In this document: one piece after another, positions 1-13,002 of the stretch
How the letters are laid out: every line of letters starts with the position of its first letter
Numbering within the stretch: position 1 is the first letter of the stretch
Assembly: GCA_014905825.1 (NCBI GenBank)
Contig: JACGCN010000004.1
Coordinates: forward strand, 1,364,001-1,428,000
DNA from: Lyophyllum atratum
Lineage: Eukaryota; Basidiomycota; Agaricomycetes; Agaricales; Lyophyllaceae
Length of the DNA stretch: 64,000 bases
Reading direction: 5' to 3'
Translations under genes and position numbers: made by a program
Notes under the pieces: model-generated
The model's database searches: none
Told to the model about the DNA's origin: nothing
What the model saw: the letters and a program-made list of their open reading frames with translations, nothing else

Positions 1-3000
1 ATGCATCAAATCGACCGCGCTCCGTCAGACAAACGCCGAGGATCCCTTTCTGGCTATTGGTTCATCGCAGAAATTGCTCAGGAATGAATTCAACACCATG
101 GTATGCCTTCATGTAGGCTTGTCTCAGCTAACGTGGCGTATTCAGGTGCCCGCTTCGGCTCATTTGTTTGCATTGTGCATAACGAAAGGCAAGGTCCCAA
201 GAACCATGCTCATCCAGCCGCCCATATGCATTCAGTCTGACTCTTTTGTCCTCGCCCCAGAACGACTGGTTCTGATCGCCGGTGACATTCGTCCTTCTGA
301 GATTCCAACCCCAGTTCCTCTGTCTCCACCATCCACCGTCACATCGCGATCTGACGCGGCGAAAGATTTCCTGCAGAGTGTCACTGCTCTGTGATTGTCG
401 TATACTCGGTCGGAACTCCAGGAAAAACCCATGGACCTTAGTTATGCTAGAGTACACCCATGCATGCTCTGGTCAGGCCCAACACCACTTGTGGCCACCA
501 GACCAACGCAATATTATCTCATGTTTCTCCTCGTGTTTTACAGCGTATCCATATGTGGTTCCGTCCCCATAATATCACATTGCTGCTGCAGTAACGGGCG
601 AGAGGGTTAATCCACGGATGCAGCTGACAATCTACAATCAGCTTCATTTTTTCGACATGTGACCATGATCTCAGGTGGTGGCGCGAACTCATGGCAATGG
701 CGAGGTCCGAGTCGACGCTGGATGATCCGCCTGGAACCTCATGCAGCTATATCCCCGCACCTCGATAAACCCGCGTCCGCCTCATGCAATTTGCTCTCGG
801 AACTGATCCACCATGACCTGGAGATCGCAGGGTAGTGTCGTATCATAGGAACTCGTTATCACGGATACCGTCTCCCATCAATTATGAATTGGGACCAGCA
901 AGGATCTACAAGTGTCAAGCAGCGATGGACCCATATGGATCCGCGTAGGTCCCTGCGCGCTCTCTACCACCCTACTGCCGATTCATGCTGTGCGGCCCAG
1001 ATTCTCCGGAATTCTCCCTGAACACTCACACAGCAGATAAGCATACTTCTGGCGCTTCGCGCTTTCCCGACGGACCGCCGCCAACTCGAACGGAATTGGT
1101 CTCGTTCTCTCTTTCCTCAAGCGCCAGAGGATCACCTGGGTCGCCCGACTGGCACTCGCGGCCTTCGTACCATGCGAGTATTCTTATACCTGTCGAAATG
1201 GCTAGTGCTTCCAAAACTATCCGAGCCTCCGACCCGAAATTGACCGAGTTGACTTACTGAGTGGACGTCCTGTCAAGCTGTCTCTTCCTCGAGCTATTTG
1301 GGTAGTTTAGGTGCTACAAGCCCTGCTGTTCAATTTTTCATCACCAGGCCCTCCAGCTCCTAACTGTTAAAAGTTGACACTTCATTTTGCAGATGTCACC
1401 AGGTGATATTCGTCACGGTATCGACAGACCATTCTACGTGGACAACAGTGTCGCAGACCATTTCATGGAACTCGTGGACCGTTCCCTGCTCCCAAGTTAT
1501 CGCTTATACCGGCAACTTTTTAATTTGGACTTCGACGGTAACTTCTTGTGTCGAGGCGACGCAGTTAATATCTGTAACTAGGTATAAATGTACCAAAGGC
1601 AAATCCTGTTCCGAGTTCGATAGTTCGGCGCAACGTATGAAACCCCAGTCCCTGTCACCTTATTGGTTATTAATATTTCCAACAGCTTTCTTAATGACCT
1701 CTGCACCCGCGATTCACGTACAGCATGTACAACATAAAAGTGTTCAGATATACATCACTCGCAAATTGCAAATACCTTTCAAATTTGAACATAGGCGTCG
1801 CATCGAATGTTGACGACCCCTAGAAGCCTCGTCTCCGGCTTTCTGTCCAGTTGGAGGCCACTTTAAAAACTTTAGATCCCCGGCATGGATACAGTACATA
1901 TGATCTGCGTGCGGACCCCCAGAACGCAAACCGAACAGAGGCTGTCTTCAAACATCACCCCCGATGTCCCGCATGCAATTTTGCGCCGCACGCCAGCGAC
2001 AAGACTAGCATGGCGGCCGTGCCTCGCGAACAAAATTCGTATGTCTATTTCGACCCCCAAAGCGGGGATTGCTGCGTAGGCGACTTCTGTACCTCGTAGT
2101 TCCTTGCCATCATTCTCTTGGCCACAACAAACGAGGGTGGAAAGACATAATCATAACGGTGCATTACTTATTCAAAGGGGTACCTAGTATGTTACATTTC
2201 ATTCTAGTTACTTACATGAATGAACACCATTGATCAGGATTATTGATGGCGTTCAATAATTTGTCACGCAACTAAGGGTGTTGCACCATAAGTCTCTGCA
2301 CTTGACCTTTTGCAACGAAATGAAGAAGGGGAGGGCGGGTGGGCATAAGAGAGCAAACGGCATCTGCGCCTGATCTGCGCTCACAACTGTTTTGTATGTC
2401 CGTCCATCGACGTCCATCACCCGACTCGGATTCGGTCTTGTTCGGTCGAGAAAGGGCATGGTGCGACGAGTCGGAGAAGCCAACTCTTGTCCTGCTATCC
2501 ATAGTACTAACCACAACTGGTCGTTCATCTGCCCCGTCGTCGTTGTTTGAGCCACGCGTTCGAGCGTCGCACCGACCCTCTGTTCTGGATCGATCCACTT
2601 GCTCCCTGAGCTGCCCGCCGCATACCCCAGATTATGGCCCTACCTTGTATGACATAAACAATCAAACAACGCTGCCATGAGATCACGCATCCCAGATTCC
2701 CAGTGAAATCCACACCAGCACCTATTTGGCTTAACAAGAAAGAACCTCGAACAAGACTCCGGCCGCCATCGATTAGCAGATCTCCCCATCTCAACCCATG
2801 TATCTCAACTCACAACAGACGGGGCAATATTGTCCAGCATCTTTCCCTTAGCGAGGGCCACAAGGGCGGCCGTGCACAAGCGAGATCATGGCGAAACGGC
2901 GCGTGAGCCGCAGGCACCCCCTGCGAGCCGAGCGGCATATGCATGATGCGAGTAATCGGAAGCAATTTTCTGTGTCCCAACCGCCACTCGCAGATCTTCA

Positions 3001-4041
3001 CGAGAAAATCAGCCGCCGTCGACCCTATCGCATGCGACCAATGGGTGCCATGGCGTTGGAACCTTTTTGAAAAGGGTGGATCGTCGGGCGTAAATAGGCG
3101 CGGGGAGATCTTGCGACATGGTGACGCATTACAACATACGGACCATACAAGGGACCATATTACTTCCATGTTGTCTGTCTTGCCCGCATGAACAGTGCAT
3201 CCAGCTCCACCGCATGTATGGGAACGATTGACTTGGTATACTAAGTCGTTGGCTCACACTGCCTGTTTTTGGTCGTTCGACATATCGTCATAGTTAATTT
3301 TGCAGTTCAAATGACGAGGGATGCAGAGTTCATGTCACTTTATTCAGTAGTTGATCGTACAGTTATAGCCGACTTATAAGAGTTCGTTCGAATGACGAGG
3401 ATATGATGCAAGTTCAATTTCATTATGTACAGCGTAATCATTAGCCACAAGTCATTAAAGTCTGGTAAACTAGCCGCGCGCCCAGGATGTCGTAGGTGGA
3501 GGCATGAGTGTGGAGCGTCAGAGTAGGACGAGGGTGTAAAGGTATGAGGTAGTAGGTATGGTAGGCATTAGGACGGCGCGGCGTGTTCGCGGAAGTAATG
3601 TGCAATGCAGGATCCCAAGGAAAAGAAGAATAAGGAATAAATGTTACAATGTACAATGATTATATACAACACCAAGGCTTGACCGATCACCACGAACAGC
3701 GGAGACAAAAGAGGAACCCAGAGGGAATAAAAGTACACGTGGAGCCCAGAGACGAGATGGTAGTACAAGTGGTGGTGGGTGATGGTTCAATGGCAGAGGT
3801 GGTATTTTGATGGTGTCCGGAGACGGTGATGATAAGAATAAGCAAGTCGATAGCAAAGCGAGGTCGTGACGGTCGTGAGGCGGGCAGGATATCATCCGAG
3901 CTGGTGGGTATGGTATGATGTGGTATGCTGGTAAATGAGGCGATGACGGGCGCGGGAGGTTGACGACTATGCGATGCGATGACGATGACGATGCTGAGAA
4001 GATGGTGGTGGCGAAAGGAAACCGAAAGAGAGGCAGAGTGT
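1..4041. other. gene-poor region, no supported gene
   Basis: Only short open frames without recognisable domains occur here, none of which join into a protein through plausible short introns. Two overlapping frames around 1387-1813 and one at 1851-2099 (cysteine-containing end) look slightly protein-like but have no start, family signature or partner exon. The last 600 bases lie downstream of the minus-strand Ecl1-like gene and probably hold its 3' untranslated region. Confidence 0.5.
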
Positions 4042-5722
4042 TCAAACGGGCACTGTAGCCGGCGCCGGGAACAAAAAGAGCCTCTTGAGCTTCTCCTCGA
4101 CCTCGACTTCGACCTCGACATCAGTCTCGACGCCATCGACGACGCGCCTCACCGTTCGCTTCTCGATCCTCGTCTTGGTGGGAAGGCGCATGATGGGGTA
4201 TGTTTTGATGTTGTCGTAGGACCAAGAGCGAGCTGTTGACGAAAGAAAATAAGTAAATTGTCAAAGAGGAACGCGGAAGATACTCACTCTCTACAGAAGG
4301 GCGCTTCGATGAATGGGGGAGGGAAGCCGCGCTATCGCACCGCTGAGTCCTGTCGTCCTCGTCACTGCTCGAACTGGCCTGGGAGAGCGGCGACTTGACA
4401 CTCGTCCGGCTCGAAGCCGAGTATTGGCTAGACAGCGATGTCGTCGAACCACTGCTGTTCACTCGCATCATCACCTCTGGGACAAGAAGCTTGCCTTCTG
4501 CGCCGCGCTTGAGAAGAGGACGCTCCCGCTTGCGAGGTGGGGAGGAAAGAGAGAAAGAAGCTGACGAGGGAGAGGAGGATAGGGGAGCTGGAGAAGTGGA
4601 CATGGGCGTTGATGGCCGTGAAGTGCGCCTGAAGGACTGGGAGAACTTGGTAAGGAGTTCGGCATCCGACTCAGAGACAGTTTGGGTCGGAAGAGAAGCA
4701 CACGTGCGCGAGCGGGAGGCGGACGACATATTAGACTGGACACTCCGAGACGAACGGGTGGCGAAAGACTTGTGGGGTATGGGGCTGGAGGAGTTAGGGG
4801 CAGTGAAGCTGTAGATACTCGAGCGCCAGGCGTTGGATCCGTCTGTCCAGCCGGGAATGGGCTTGCGGTCCGTCGATGAGGTGATGTGGCCGTAAGCGTC
4901 CCGCTTCTGGGGCTTGGGGCAGAGCTCAGAGGCAATGCGACGGGCAGCCATCATGACACCGCTAGAGTAATCGTTAGGGGTCGGGCACGCCATAGGGGTC
5001 TCGTTCTCGTCAACAGGGGCAGGAGGGGGAAGAGGGGGGAAGTGGTATATCGCGGCGAGGGTTGCAAGAGACGGAGACATGGGAGTGGTGGACGCCACTG
5101 ACTCAAAGGAGGACCGGGACTCGAGGGAAGAGGAGGCTGTGGAATCGCTGTCGACTGTTCTTGTAGAAAAGGAGACCGGTGAGGAAGTACAAGAGCGCTG
5201 AGGATCGAAATCATGGGGGATGCCTCGGTTCAGGTCAGCCATTTGACACTCATCGGAGCAGTAGAGGGGTGTGGGGCCCTGGTCGATGACCGTGCGTAGC
5301 TTGACGGGGACGGTGGGGACGGGCTGGGGCTGAGGTTTGGAGTCGACGCGCTTGATGGTGCCGTTGGGCTTGACGCGACCGGTACCCTGGACGAGGCCAC
5401 CGCGTTGGCGGACGTTGCCACTGGGCTTTGTTGTGCGGCGGGGGTTGTTGGACTGAGGGGAGGAGGGCGGGGGAGCGGGAGAGTGCTGTACGGGGAGGGG
5501 GACAGGGACCTGGAAGCGTTTCGGTTGTATCTGCCTGTCGCAATTGGGACACCAGGAGGTATCGTTGTCCATGATTGGGATGGGGGAACAGCAGGGAGGT
5601 TCGATTCTCAACCCGTTGTTATAACCGCTTCCACCCAGATCACGATCTTGTCCAAATCGGGTATCCCACATCGCACCCCGGAGCGATGGCCCGGCCATGG
5701 TCCCCGCGGTTATTTCGATCAT
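4042..5722 (-). CDS. Ecl1-like zinc-binding life-span regulatory protein
   Basis: Two exons, 5722-4288 and 4232-4042, joined over a 55-nt intron (GTGAGT...CAG), give 541 residues. The recognisable part is a cysteine pair in a Trp-Cys-Pro-Asn-Cys context (C58, C61) and a second pair in a Leu-Tyr-Cys-Ser-Asp-Glu-Cys context (C155, C159). This is the arrangement of the fungal Ecl1/Ecl2/Ecl3 family (life-span regulatory factor), small nuclear proteins that extend chronological life span when overexpressed in fission yeast. Here the motif is embedded in a much longer Ser/Pro-rich, probably disordered protein. The second exon starts with a basic Trp-Ser-Tyr-Asp segment and ends in a Val/Glu repeat and hydrophobic tail. 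The ATG at 5722 is the longest choice. Met51 (5572), just before the first Cys pair, is a credible alternative start. The reading frame has no indels. The molecular function of this homologue is inferred only. Confidence 0.82.
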
Positions 5723-8700
5723 ACTTCCCCATACGCCTGCTTACATAAATCTCCGTCTCATTTCCCCGTATTCGGTTCTTTCCGTTTCTCCTCTGGGCAT
5801 CGTGGACTTGGTCTTCCACACGGCTCTTCCCGCACTGCACTCCCTCCGAGTACGTTTCCCCGTCTCCTCTTCCGCCCCACCGTGCCTTGATACGTCCGTC
5901 GACGCCTACTTACATACATCCCGTCGTCTCCTCTATGCCACGCGCTTCTCTGAGGCACGCCACTTACCATCTGTTACTTGTTATTTCTGACTTGACATTC
6001 ACCCATGCGCATCTACAACGTCTAAAACTAACTATACCCCCTCATACTCTCATCACCCCGTCAAGACACCGCCCATGTATACTCCTAGGAACTACATCAA
6101 TTTCTTGTAGCTTTTGCCTTTCATTTCCCATACAACGTGATCATTCTTCCCTTCTGCCTTCCTCTTCAGGCGTTCCTTGTCCATGCCCCACGGCAACTAA
6201 TTCAAGGTTTTAATGATCGTTCAACGATAAGCACCCTTTCATCGCAGTCCAATCCAGCAATCCGTTTGTCGGCCGACCATCCCCAATACGTTCACCCGCC
6301 CTCCACACTAGTTTCCTCGATTTCCTCCAAGACCGTTGTCAGGTGGCATGGGCGCAGGGTATCGCGTCGTCCGTCGTCTACCCGAAACGCCTTATCAATA
6401 TACATCGCCTATTATCAAGCAACCCATATTTCAAACAATGATATGATAAATCTTGCGATAACACCACACGAGCTCGCGCTCGGACGTCCGAGCGCCTTCC
6501 ATGTAATCCACTCGCAACCCTGATCGATAACTAACGTATCATGCCATCCAGGACCAATTCCATAACACCGCGCCCCGCCCTCAACTCTTAATTCCTCGTC
6601 GCAGCTGTAATACCACCCCTACCCTGGATCAAACACATAAATAAAGCTTGTTCCCAATCCGCCGCGACCCCGAATGCTCAAACGTATTCACGTCGCTCTT
6701 GGCCGCCATTGGTTCGAATATTTCCTTCCGTCCTCGGATTCGGACTCGACTATCGACACCACATCCGCGCGCGCGTGATCACAGCCACGAAGCACGATCG
6801 CCCCTCCGACTTCCCCAGACTGTGCCTTCTGAATGCGGCAACCCATCCTTCCGCTCCGTCTTGCACATCGCTCAACCCTTTCGTGATTTCATGCGACTGA
6901 GACCGCAGCCGCTGACTCCTCTCCTCCTCTCCGGAATTCTCCCATCCCGAGAAGTGCTCCTTGCAACTCCCGTCCGAGGTCCTTCCTAGCTCCGGGATGA
7001 AGACCTGCTGGAATGCACATGCTCTGCGTCCCATAAGACTCGAACTCTAAAAGGCTACGAAACAGTGTCACCTTATCCTGCGTGGCACCCTCGAAGCTAT
7101 TTGTAGGAATCGATCACAACACAATTCTCGAGACGTATTCTCGAGGATCTGCGCTCTGCCAGACGTCGCGTGCCTTTGTTGCGTCTATTTTAGGGGCCAT
7201 TCCTATATGTATCGTTCTGAATTCACAACGTTACTTCCTCGGTTTACAATTCTGGGGGTTTCCTTTATTCTATGCTATATTCCAGAAGCGATGGACCTCG
7301 ACGTGCAGCGCACTCTGAGCGAACGTGACATCACCCCGAAGTTCAGTCAGCCGTATACGACACACCCATGCCCGCAGTACCCGCCCCAGTATCTCATGAC
7401 TCAGCGACATCTATGGGCACAGGTGGAAATTGAACTAGGCACGCATAGTCTTTACTCTGCTTTCGATTTCTCGTTCCAGCGCCCGCCCAAAATCCGCTCT
7501 CGTCGACGCATGTGATCCTGTACCCCCCCGCGCCCATTGGAGCCGCCCCAATCTGGCGTACGACTGGCACGAAGCGGGCGAAATCGTTACCTCCGCCCCC
7601 TCCATCTCCTCGCACATCCAAAAGCAAACACAACGTCAAACCCGGGCGTATGCCTGCCCAAACCATAAACTCCCATATCCTGACGCCCTTCGTCATCCGA
7701 GGACGACTTTCTACTTGAGCCCTCGGATCCTACAATGCACGTCATCGTATCTACGCCCCTCCCGGATGCTTGTTTCTGTGCGAAGGCGCTTTTCGCGGAG
7801 CACTGCTGGTTGGAGAGGCCTTGGCACCAATTAGAGGGTGTCGTTTACCGGGGTTGGTGTTATGGGTGGCGGTGATGGGGAGCTATCCTGCCAATCCTCG
7901 AGAAGACAATTCGGCATCCGTGGTATCAGGGCTAGCGCGCATATATGTCCTTATGAGCTGATTATTTTTGAGTCCCTGTGTCGGTAATCTGCTCCATATC
8001 GCGAATGTTAATGTAGGTGATTCGGCGTCTGTTTAATTTCAGAGTGTGCTCGTGCCACAAGTCCAAGGAACAAGACACTCTCCTTATAGAATTATGGAGA
8101 CACACATGAGACCGTGCATTTCGAGTTCCTTAGCGCGTTCGCTGCTTATTCGCCAGGGTACGGATATATGTGGTGATTCGCGTTCATCTCAATTCAACAG
8201 TGGGTTCGTGCCGTAATTGTTTCTTGTTCTTATGATTCATAATATGTAGACGACGCGTACTAGGACTAAAGCGAGATAATGGCCCATGGGTCCAGCAAGT
8301 GCGGGGTAAGTAGAAGACTTTTAAGCACGGCCTTGGGTGGGCTGGGACATGTGTGGATCAGCACCTCATACTCCATGATCATACTCGCGGGAGAGGTGGT
8401 CAGCTGCCTATTCATCTACCAATAGTATGCGTTTGGATGGCGCTGAAACTGGATCTACAACGGGTGGGTGTAGAGCCTGGAAGAGGTGAGAACGCATCTT
8501 GGAGGTGCCCCGCATCGCACGTAGCTCTGAGGCTAGGCTGGATCATTGATTCTGGACTTGTGATCCCTTGAGCTTCAACTAGTTGGGAACAGAGTTGGGC
8601 GCGATGGGAAGGAGTGTCCATCGGATGTGTGGCCCAGGTCTTCTAGTCTGATCCGGGCTGGGTGGCCTGTGATGGAATTCGGACGAGAGGATAGGCTCAC

Positions 8701-11700
8701 GCCCGCAGGTGAGCGTATTGAGAGATACATCTAATCAATTTGATGATCCATATCAAGGCTTCGCATTGAAGTGTATGAAATGAACGACCAGATACGGAAA
8801 CGATGCACACACGGCCTTTCGTTGATATGAAGTTTCTAGGCTGCTAATAAGGAGGTCTGAGGTTACGATCTGTTACGAGACGACGTTCATATCAAGGTCA
8901 ACAAGTTATAGCCATACAGTATATCCCATAAATAACTGGCACTCGAAATTACTGGGTATCATACTTATAGCCGTATATGAGGTCGAGCTGTCGGACACTG
9001 GTGGCATAGGGGAGGATTCGGTCTCTATGACAGCCAATAAACCCTCGCCACCTCCTCATAGTGCGTTGTCCCGGGTCGAGGGAGTCCTTGATATGATATG
9101 AGACGACCGAACGCCACTCGCCTAAAAGCAGCCACGCGCCAACCACGCGAGCAACGGGTTCGGGTGCCCACGATATGTGGCCGGGTGACGGCAATGCCAC
9201 GCGACATAGCCGTCGCCAGCTATAGTCGCCTAAAGGTCGAGATTTCGAAGTTGCTGTGGCAAACCAGGTCCATCGCCTTCCATCGCTAAACGGTTTTCAC
9301 ATTCAAAACCCTAAATCAAAAGCGTCCGTCGTCTCCCAGGTGTCCCCGCCACTTCACATGGCATTTGGTTTCGCATGTTAACAGCGGTTATGGCAGCAGT
9401 TTCGGATTCCGATGGCGGCCGCCTTTGAGGCAGGCTCTGGTGACTCACTAAGCGATGGATATCGCGATAGTTATCAAGACTATACACCTTGAAAGTGGCC
9501 CAGAATACCCAACTTGTGAGTGGAGATTTTGATGTTTCCTTTGCTTAACGCCTTTCGCTCAATGGTTGGTTGAGCAGGGCTGATGCCGACATTCTCCCGG
9601 CTGTGGGACCTTGTGTATTGCGTCGATTATGTATGCGCCAGGGGTCGGTCGGCGTTTCGGACAAATGGTATCAGTACTGCATAGTGACGTGAGTGTGCCA
9701 CCTCCAAGGACAGAGGCCCACAGCAGGCGTTGATGAGCGGTCCAAGGACGGATGGGCGTATCATTGTCACTGGGCAGCACGCTGATACATCCATCACTTG
9801 GACATGTATGCGTGCTGCGCGGCACCAGGAGACTCCTCTTCCCCGTGATACTCTGATACTTTTGGAACCGCAAGGAGATACCACCTCCCCACCAATCTCC
9901 AGGAGGCCGGAGACTCGAGAGACTTGGAAACCCACTGTCAGTGTGGTCCCCAAGGTCCTAGTGGACCGTAGTGGGAGTGTTCCCAGCACGTCCTCCCAAG
10001 GTCTCTATTAGGATTCCCCAATTATCGTCCATCGTCCCGCGAGGTTTCTCCGCCACGCTCACCCTCAAACCCTGGCCTCGGCATAGGCGTTCGCGTAGTG
10101 TTCAAAGTCTTTGCCTCCCTGGCTCTGACCTTCGTGCTGCGTTCTCTCATGCTCACTCGCTGCCCTTCCCTGAGTCCTTGATACGCGGACTTCTCTTCGC
10201 TGCATCACCAAATGACGACACGGCAGCAAACGTTCGCGCCTGGCTGGTTGTCCTCCTCTTCCCTGTCCGCCTAGTCCGAAGCACCACTATCCTGCTTCTT
10301 CGCTAAGAAGCCCTCGTCTCCATCCTCGCGGACCCGCTCAATTCTGCCACGGACTTCAGACTGTCACATTTTGAGTCGGCGAAAGCGTTCTTTTGAAGTA
10401 CCCTCCACATCGCCCCCTTACACGCCTCTTGTACCCCCCTGTGTGGCATCCATGCCCTTCCCCTCCCTCGATGGTACGTCCGCCGACGACTGTCAGAAAA
10501 ACCGACCTAGTCCAATGGGGGATAATTGCCCTCGATCCACTGGTTTCCGTTCTCCCACAGCCGGCGGGCCGCCGGTTGAGCTCGAGGTCAATTAGGCAAT
10601 AATGAGCCGCATTTTTCAAGTGCCGCAACAAGCCGCACGAACGGCCCTGGAAACAGTTGGATCCCATCGCACAATCCACCAGTTGCTATCCTCTGCCGCG
10701 GCCTCGACGATCTAGGAACACCTATCCTCCCAGCGAGCAGTCTCCCTGTCTCCCTTGCGCCCGCTTAGATCCTTGTCGACTAGTCATTATTGCTAGAGAG
10801 GTTCACGACCCTCAGCTGTCCCGGATCCCATTTCTTTTTGCCACCATCAGCTCTTTGCTCCCAGATCTTCGCGATATTGGTGGCATGGAACATGATGGAG
10901 ACATTGACTGGACGTGGCCACTAGGCGGGTGCGTCAGCTGACTCCGGGGCAATACGTCGCGCATGGCCGCCGTGGATATTTAGGACACCTCCGAGCCACA
11001 CGTCGAACCCGACACAAAGGCTATTTACCCCGTATCTTCGCTTACCCCGCACTTCGGAAAGGATGCATGGTCTTCTCTCGCTAAGGCTAAACGTAGTCTC
11101 AGGTGTCCAGGATACCACCCACCATTAAATGCACGGGGCACACGATATGCATGCCCGAGCCCGACACCAATTGAATTATCTATCACTTCCACGACCACGA
11201 CAGGGGCACTAATCTTCTTGTCGCTTCCTTGTTCTTGGCAGGTCGCCTCACCTCTACAGCTTCCTACTTTTGAGTTGAATCCTGAGTTCAGATCTAAAGT
11301 TTTCAGACCTCATGCGACTTCGAATTTACTGCTGTAATCACATCTGTCATGCCCGTCTGCTCTTCTATTGGCTAGGAATTGTTTATGGCATGTATTCGCA
11401 CATGTCATCTGGACCGCCCCTTCGCGGACTCCCGCCGGCTAACTGACAAGATTCGAGTTAGAGTTACGTCGCCAGGGAGTAAACATACACGCCTGCACAC
11501 ACATGCGCACAAACCTGTCCCTATCCCGCAACTGGCCGGCGGCTGCGACCCTCCCAAGGGCTATCTCTAACGTGCATTTTGCCAAAAATCTGGCTTCCGG
11601 CACTGTGCTCTCATGCATTCTCTTCGAGATCGTCTCGATCTCTTGACCGTGGTAAGATTATACCGCGTTCATAATTGCTCCCCAAAATGCCCCGCCCTCA

Positions 11701-13002
11701 ATGGAATGGAAGCGACTACTCTGGCCAAAACTGACGTGGCATGGATTGACATGTTGGTATTGTAGCTGGTGTCGACTAGTGCAATGTCCACACTTCGTTT
11801 TGCACAGTTATGCTCTTTTGAGCCGCCGGAGTCAGCTGCCACCTATAACTGGCACTATGACCGTCAGGAAATGGTAGTTTTTTCTTATCATCGGACGTCC
11901 ATGTTGTACCTGTCTATGCATAGACCTCGGGTCCATCCGTGACTGTTCGCCGGCCAACTGCTTCACGAACAATGTTCCGTTCTCGCAGGCATCTTAACAA
12001 GCATCATTATCAGACGCTACTTCTCCCGCCTCCAAGATGCATCGCTGATTAATGATCCTCCTCGAACTTGCATCATGGAACCTTCATGATGGTGTCGTCT
12101 CCGTCAAGGAGGTCAACCATGTTCCTCTGCCATCCCCGGGTTTCAGGACATCAACATCGATTTCCCCAGCTATCCACCATTCAATTGACCTATTTAAACC
12201 ACCCATTTCCCTCCATCAGCCACTATCTTTCTTTGCTCTGGATGAACAACAGAATCCCATAGTCGAAGCCCATAACTACCGGCGATTCCGTTTCAGCGAG
12301 GTATTTACCTGCCGATATCCCTGGAGGCTCGCTGAGTAGCATCGGCCGATGGGATTTTGACAGTTATCGTCAGCCCGCTGCTTATCGCTGCTTAACCAAC
12401 CAATGAACATTGTTCCGTTCCTCCGGAGTGATCGGTGGCACTGGCTGCCACCTTCAGCGCCCATTCGACTGCGGGACCGCTTGCTTCATCGCGTTTCTTC
12501 CTACACACCATCACAAGTCATCCCATTGACTCGGTCAGCTATTCGAGTTGCTATGTACTCCACCAACAATGAACATGACGGATGATTACTCGGTTGTCTC
12601 CGGAGTCCGTGTAGTAGTTGTATGTTCGTAGCAAAAGTGTAATGATCCTAAGTGACCTTCCTCGTATCCGCCGTTGTATCATCAGTGACGTCAAGGATCA
12701 TCGATCAATGGGCAGACGCGCACCCACATACCTTCCGCTCATCGATCCAACTGGGTGCTCCCAAAGAATTGATATTCAGTTTGAGTGATGTTCGTTGCTT
12801 CGAACGATCACACCGGCTTACTCTCTGAACACTCGACACAAAGCCGACCGTTACGGAACGACTTGAATACATAAATTTGTCATTACCAGAATGGACGGTC
12901 GTAATACAGAGGTCAAGGCTTGGATTGCATACAGGAGAACTTCGTTTCAAAAGCATAGCCGCACCATGAAACCACTTCAGAGTCGATAGTGGTCCATCGT
13001 TC
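5723..13002. other. long gene-poor region, no supported gene
   Basis: Over 7 kb without any frame I can assign. 5723-6650 is strongly pyrimidine-rich on the plus strand, i.e. purine-rich upstream of the minus-strand Ecl1-like gene, and may be its long 5' leader and promoter. The rest has only open frames of about 60-120 codons on both strands, without domains or joinable exons. I saw no long terminal repeats, reverse transcriptase or transposase motifs. It may be decayed repeat DNA, but that is not demonstrated. Confidence 0.5.

Noticed and set aside
1387..2099. Two or three adjacent short frames with cysteines in the left gene-poor region
   Set aside because: No splice pattern joins them and no domain is recognisable.
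5590..5625. tRNA-like GGTTCGATTC stretch
   Set aside because: Lies inside the coding exon of the Ecl1-like gene, and no matching anticodon or acceptor arms were found.
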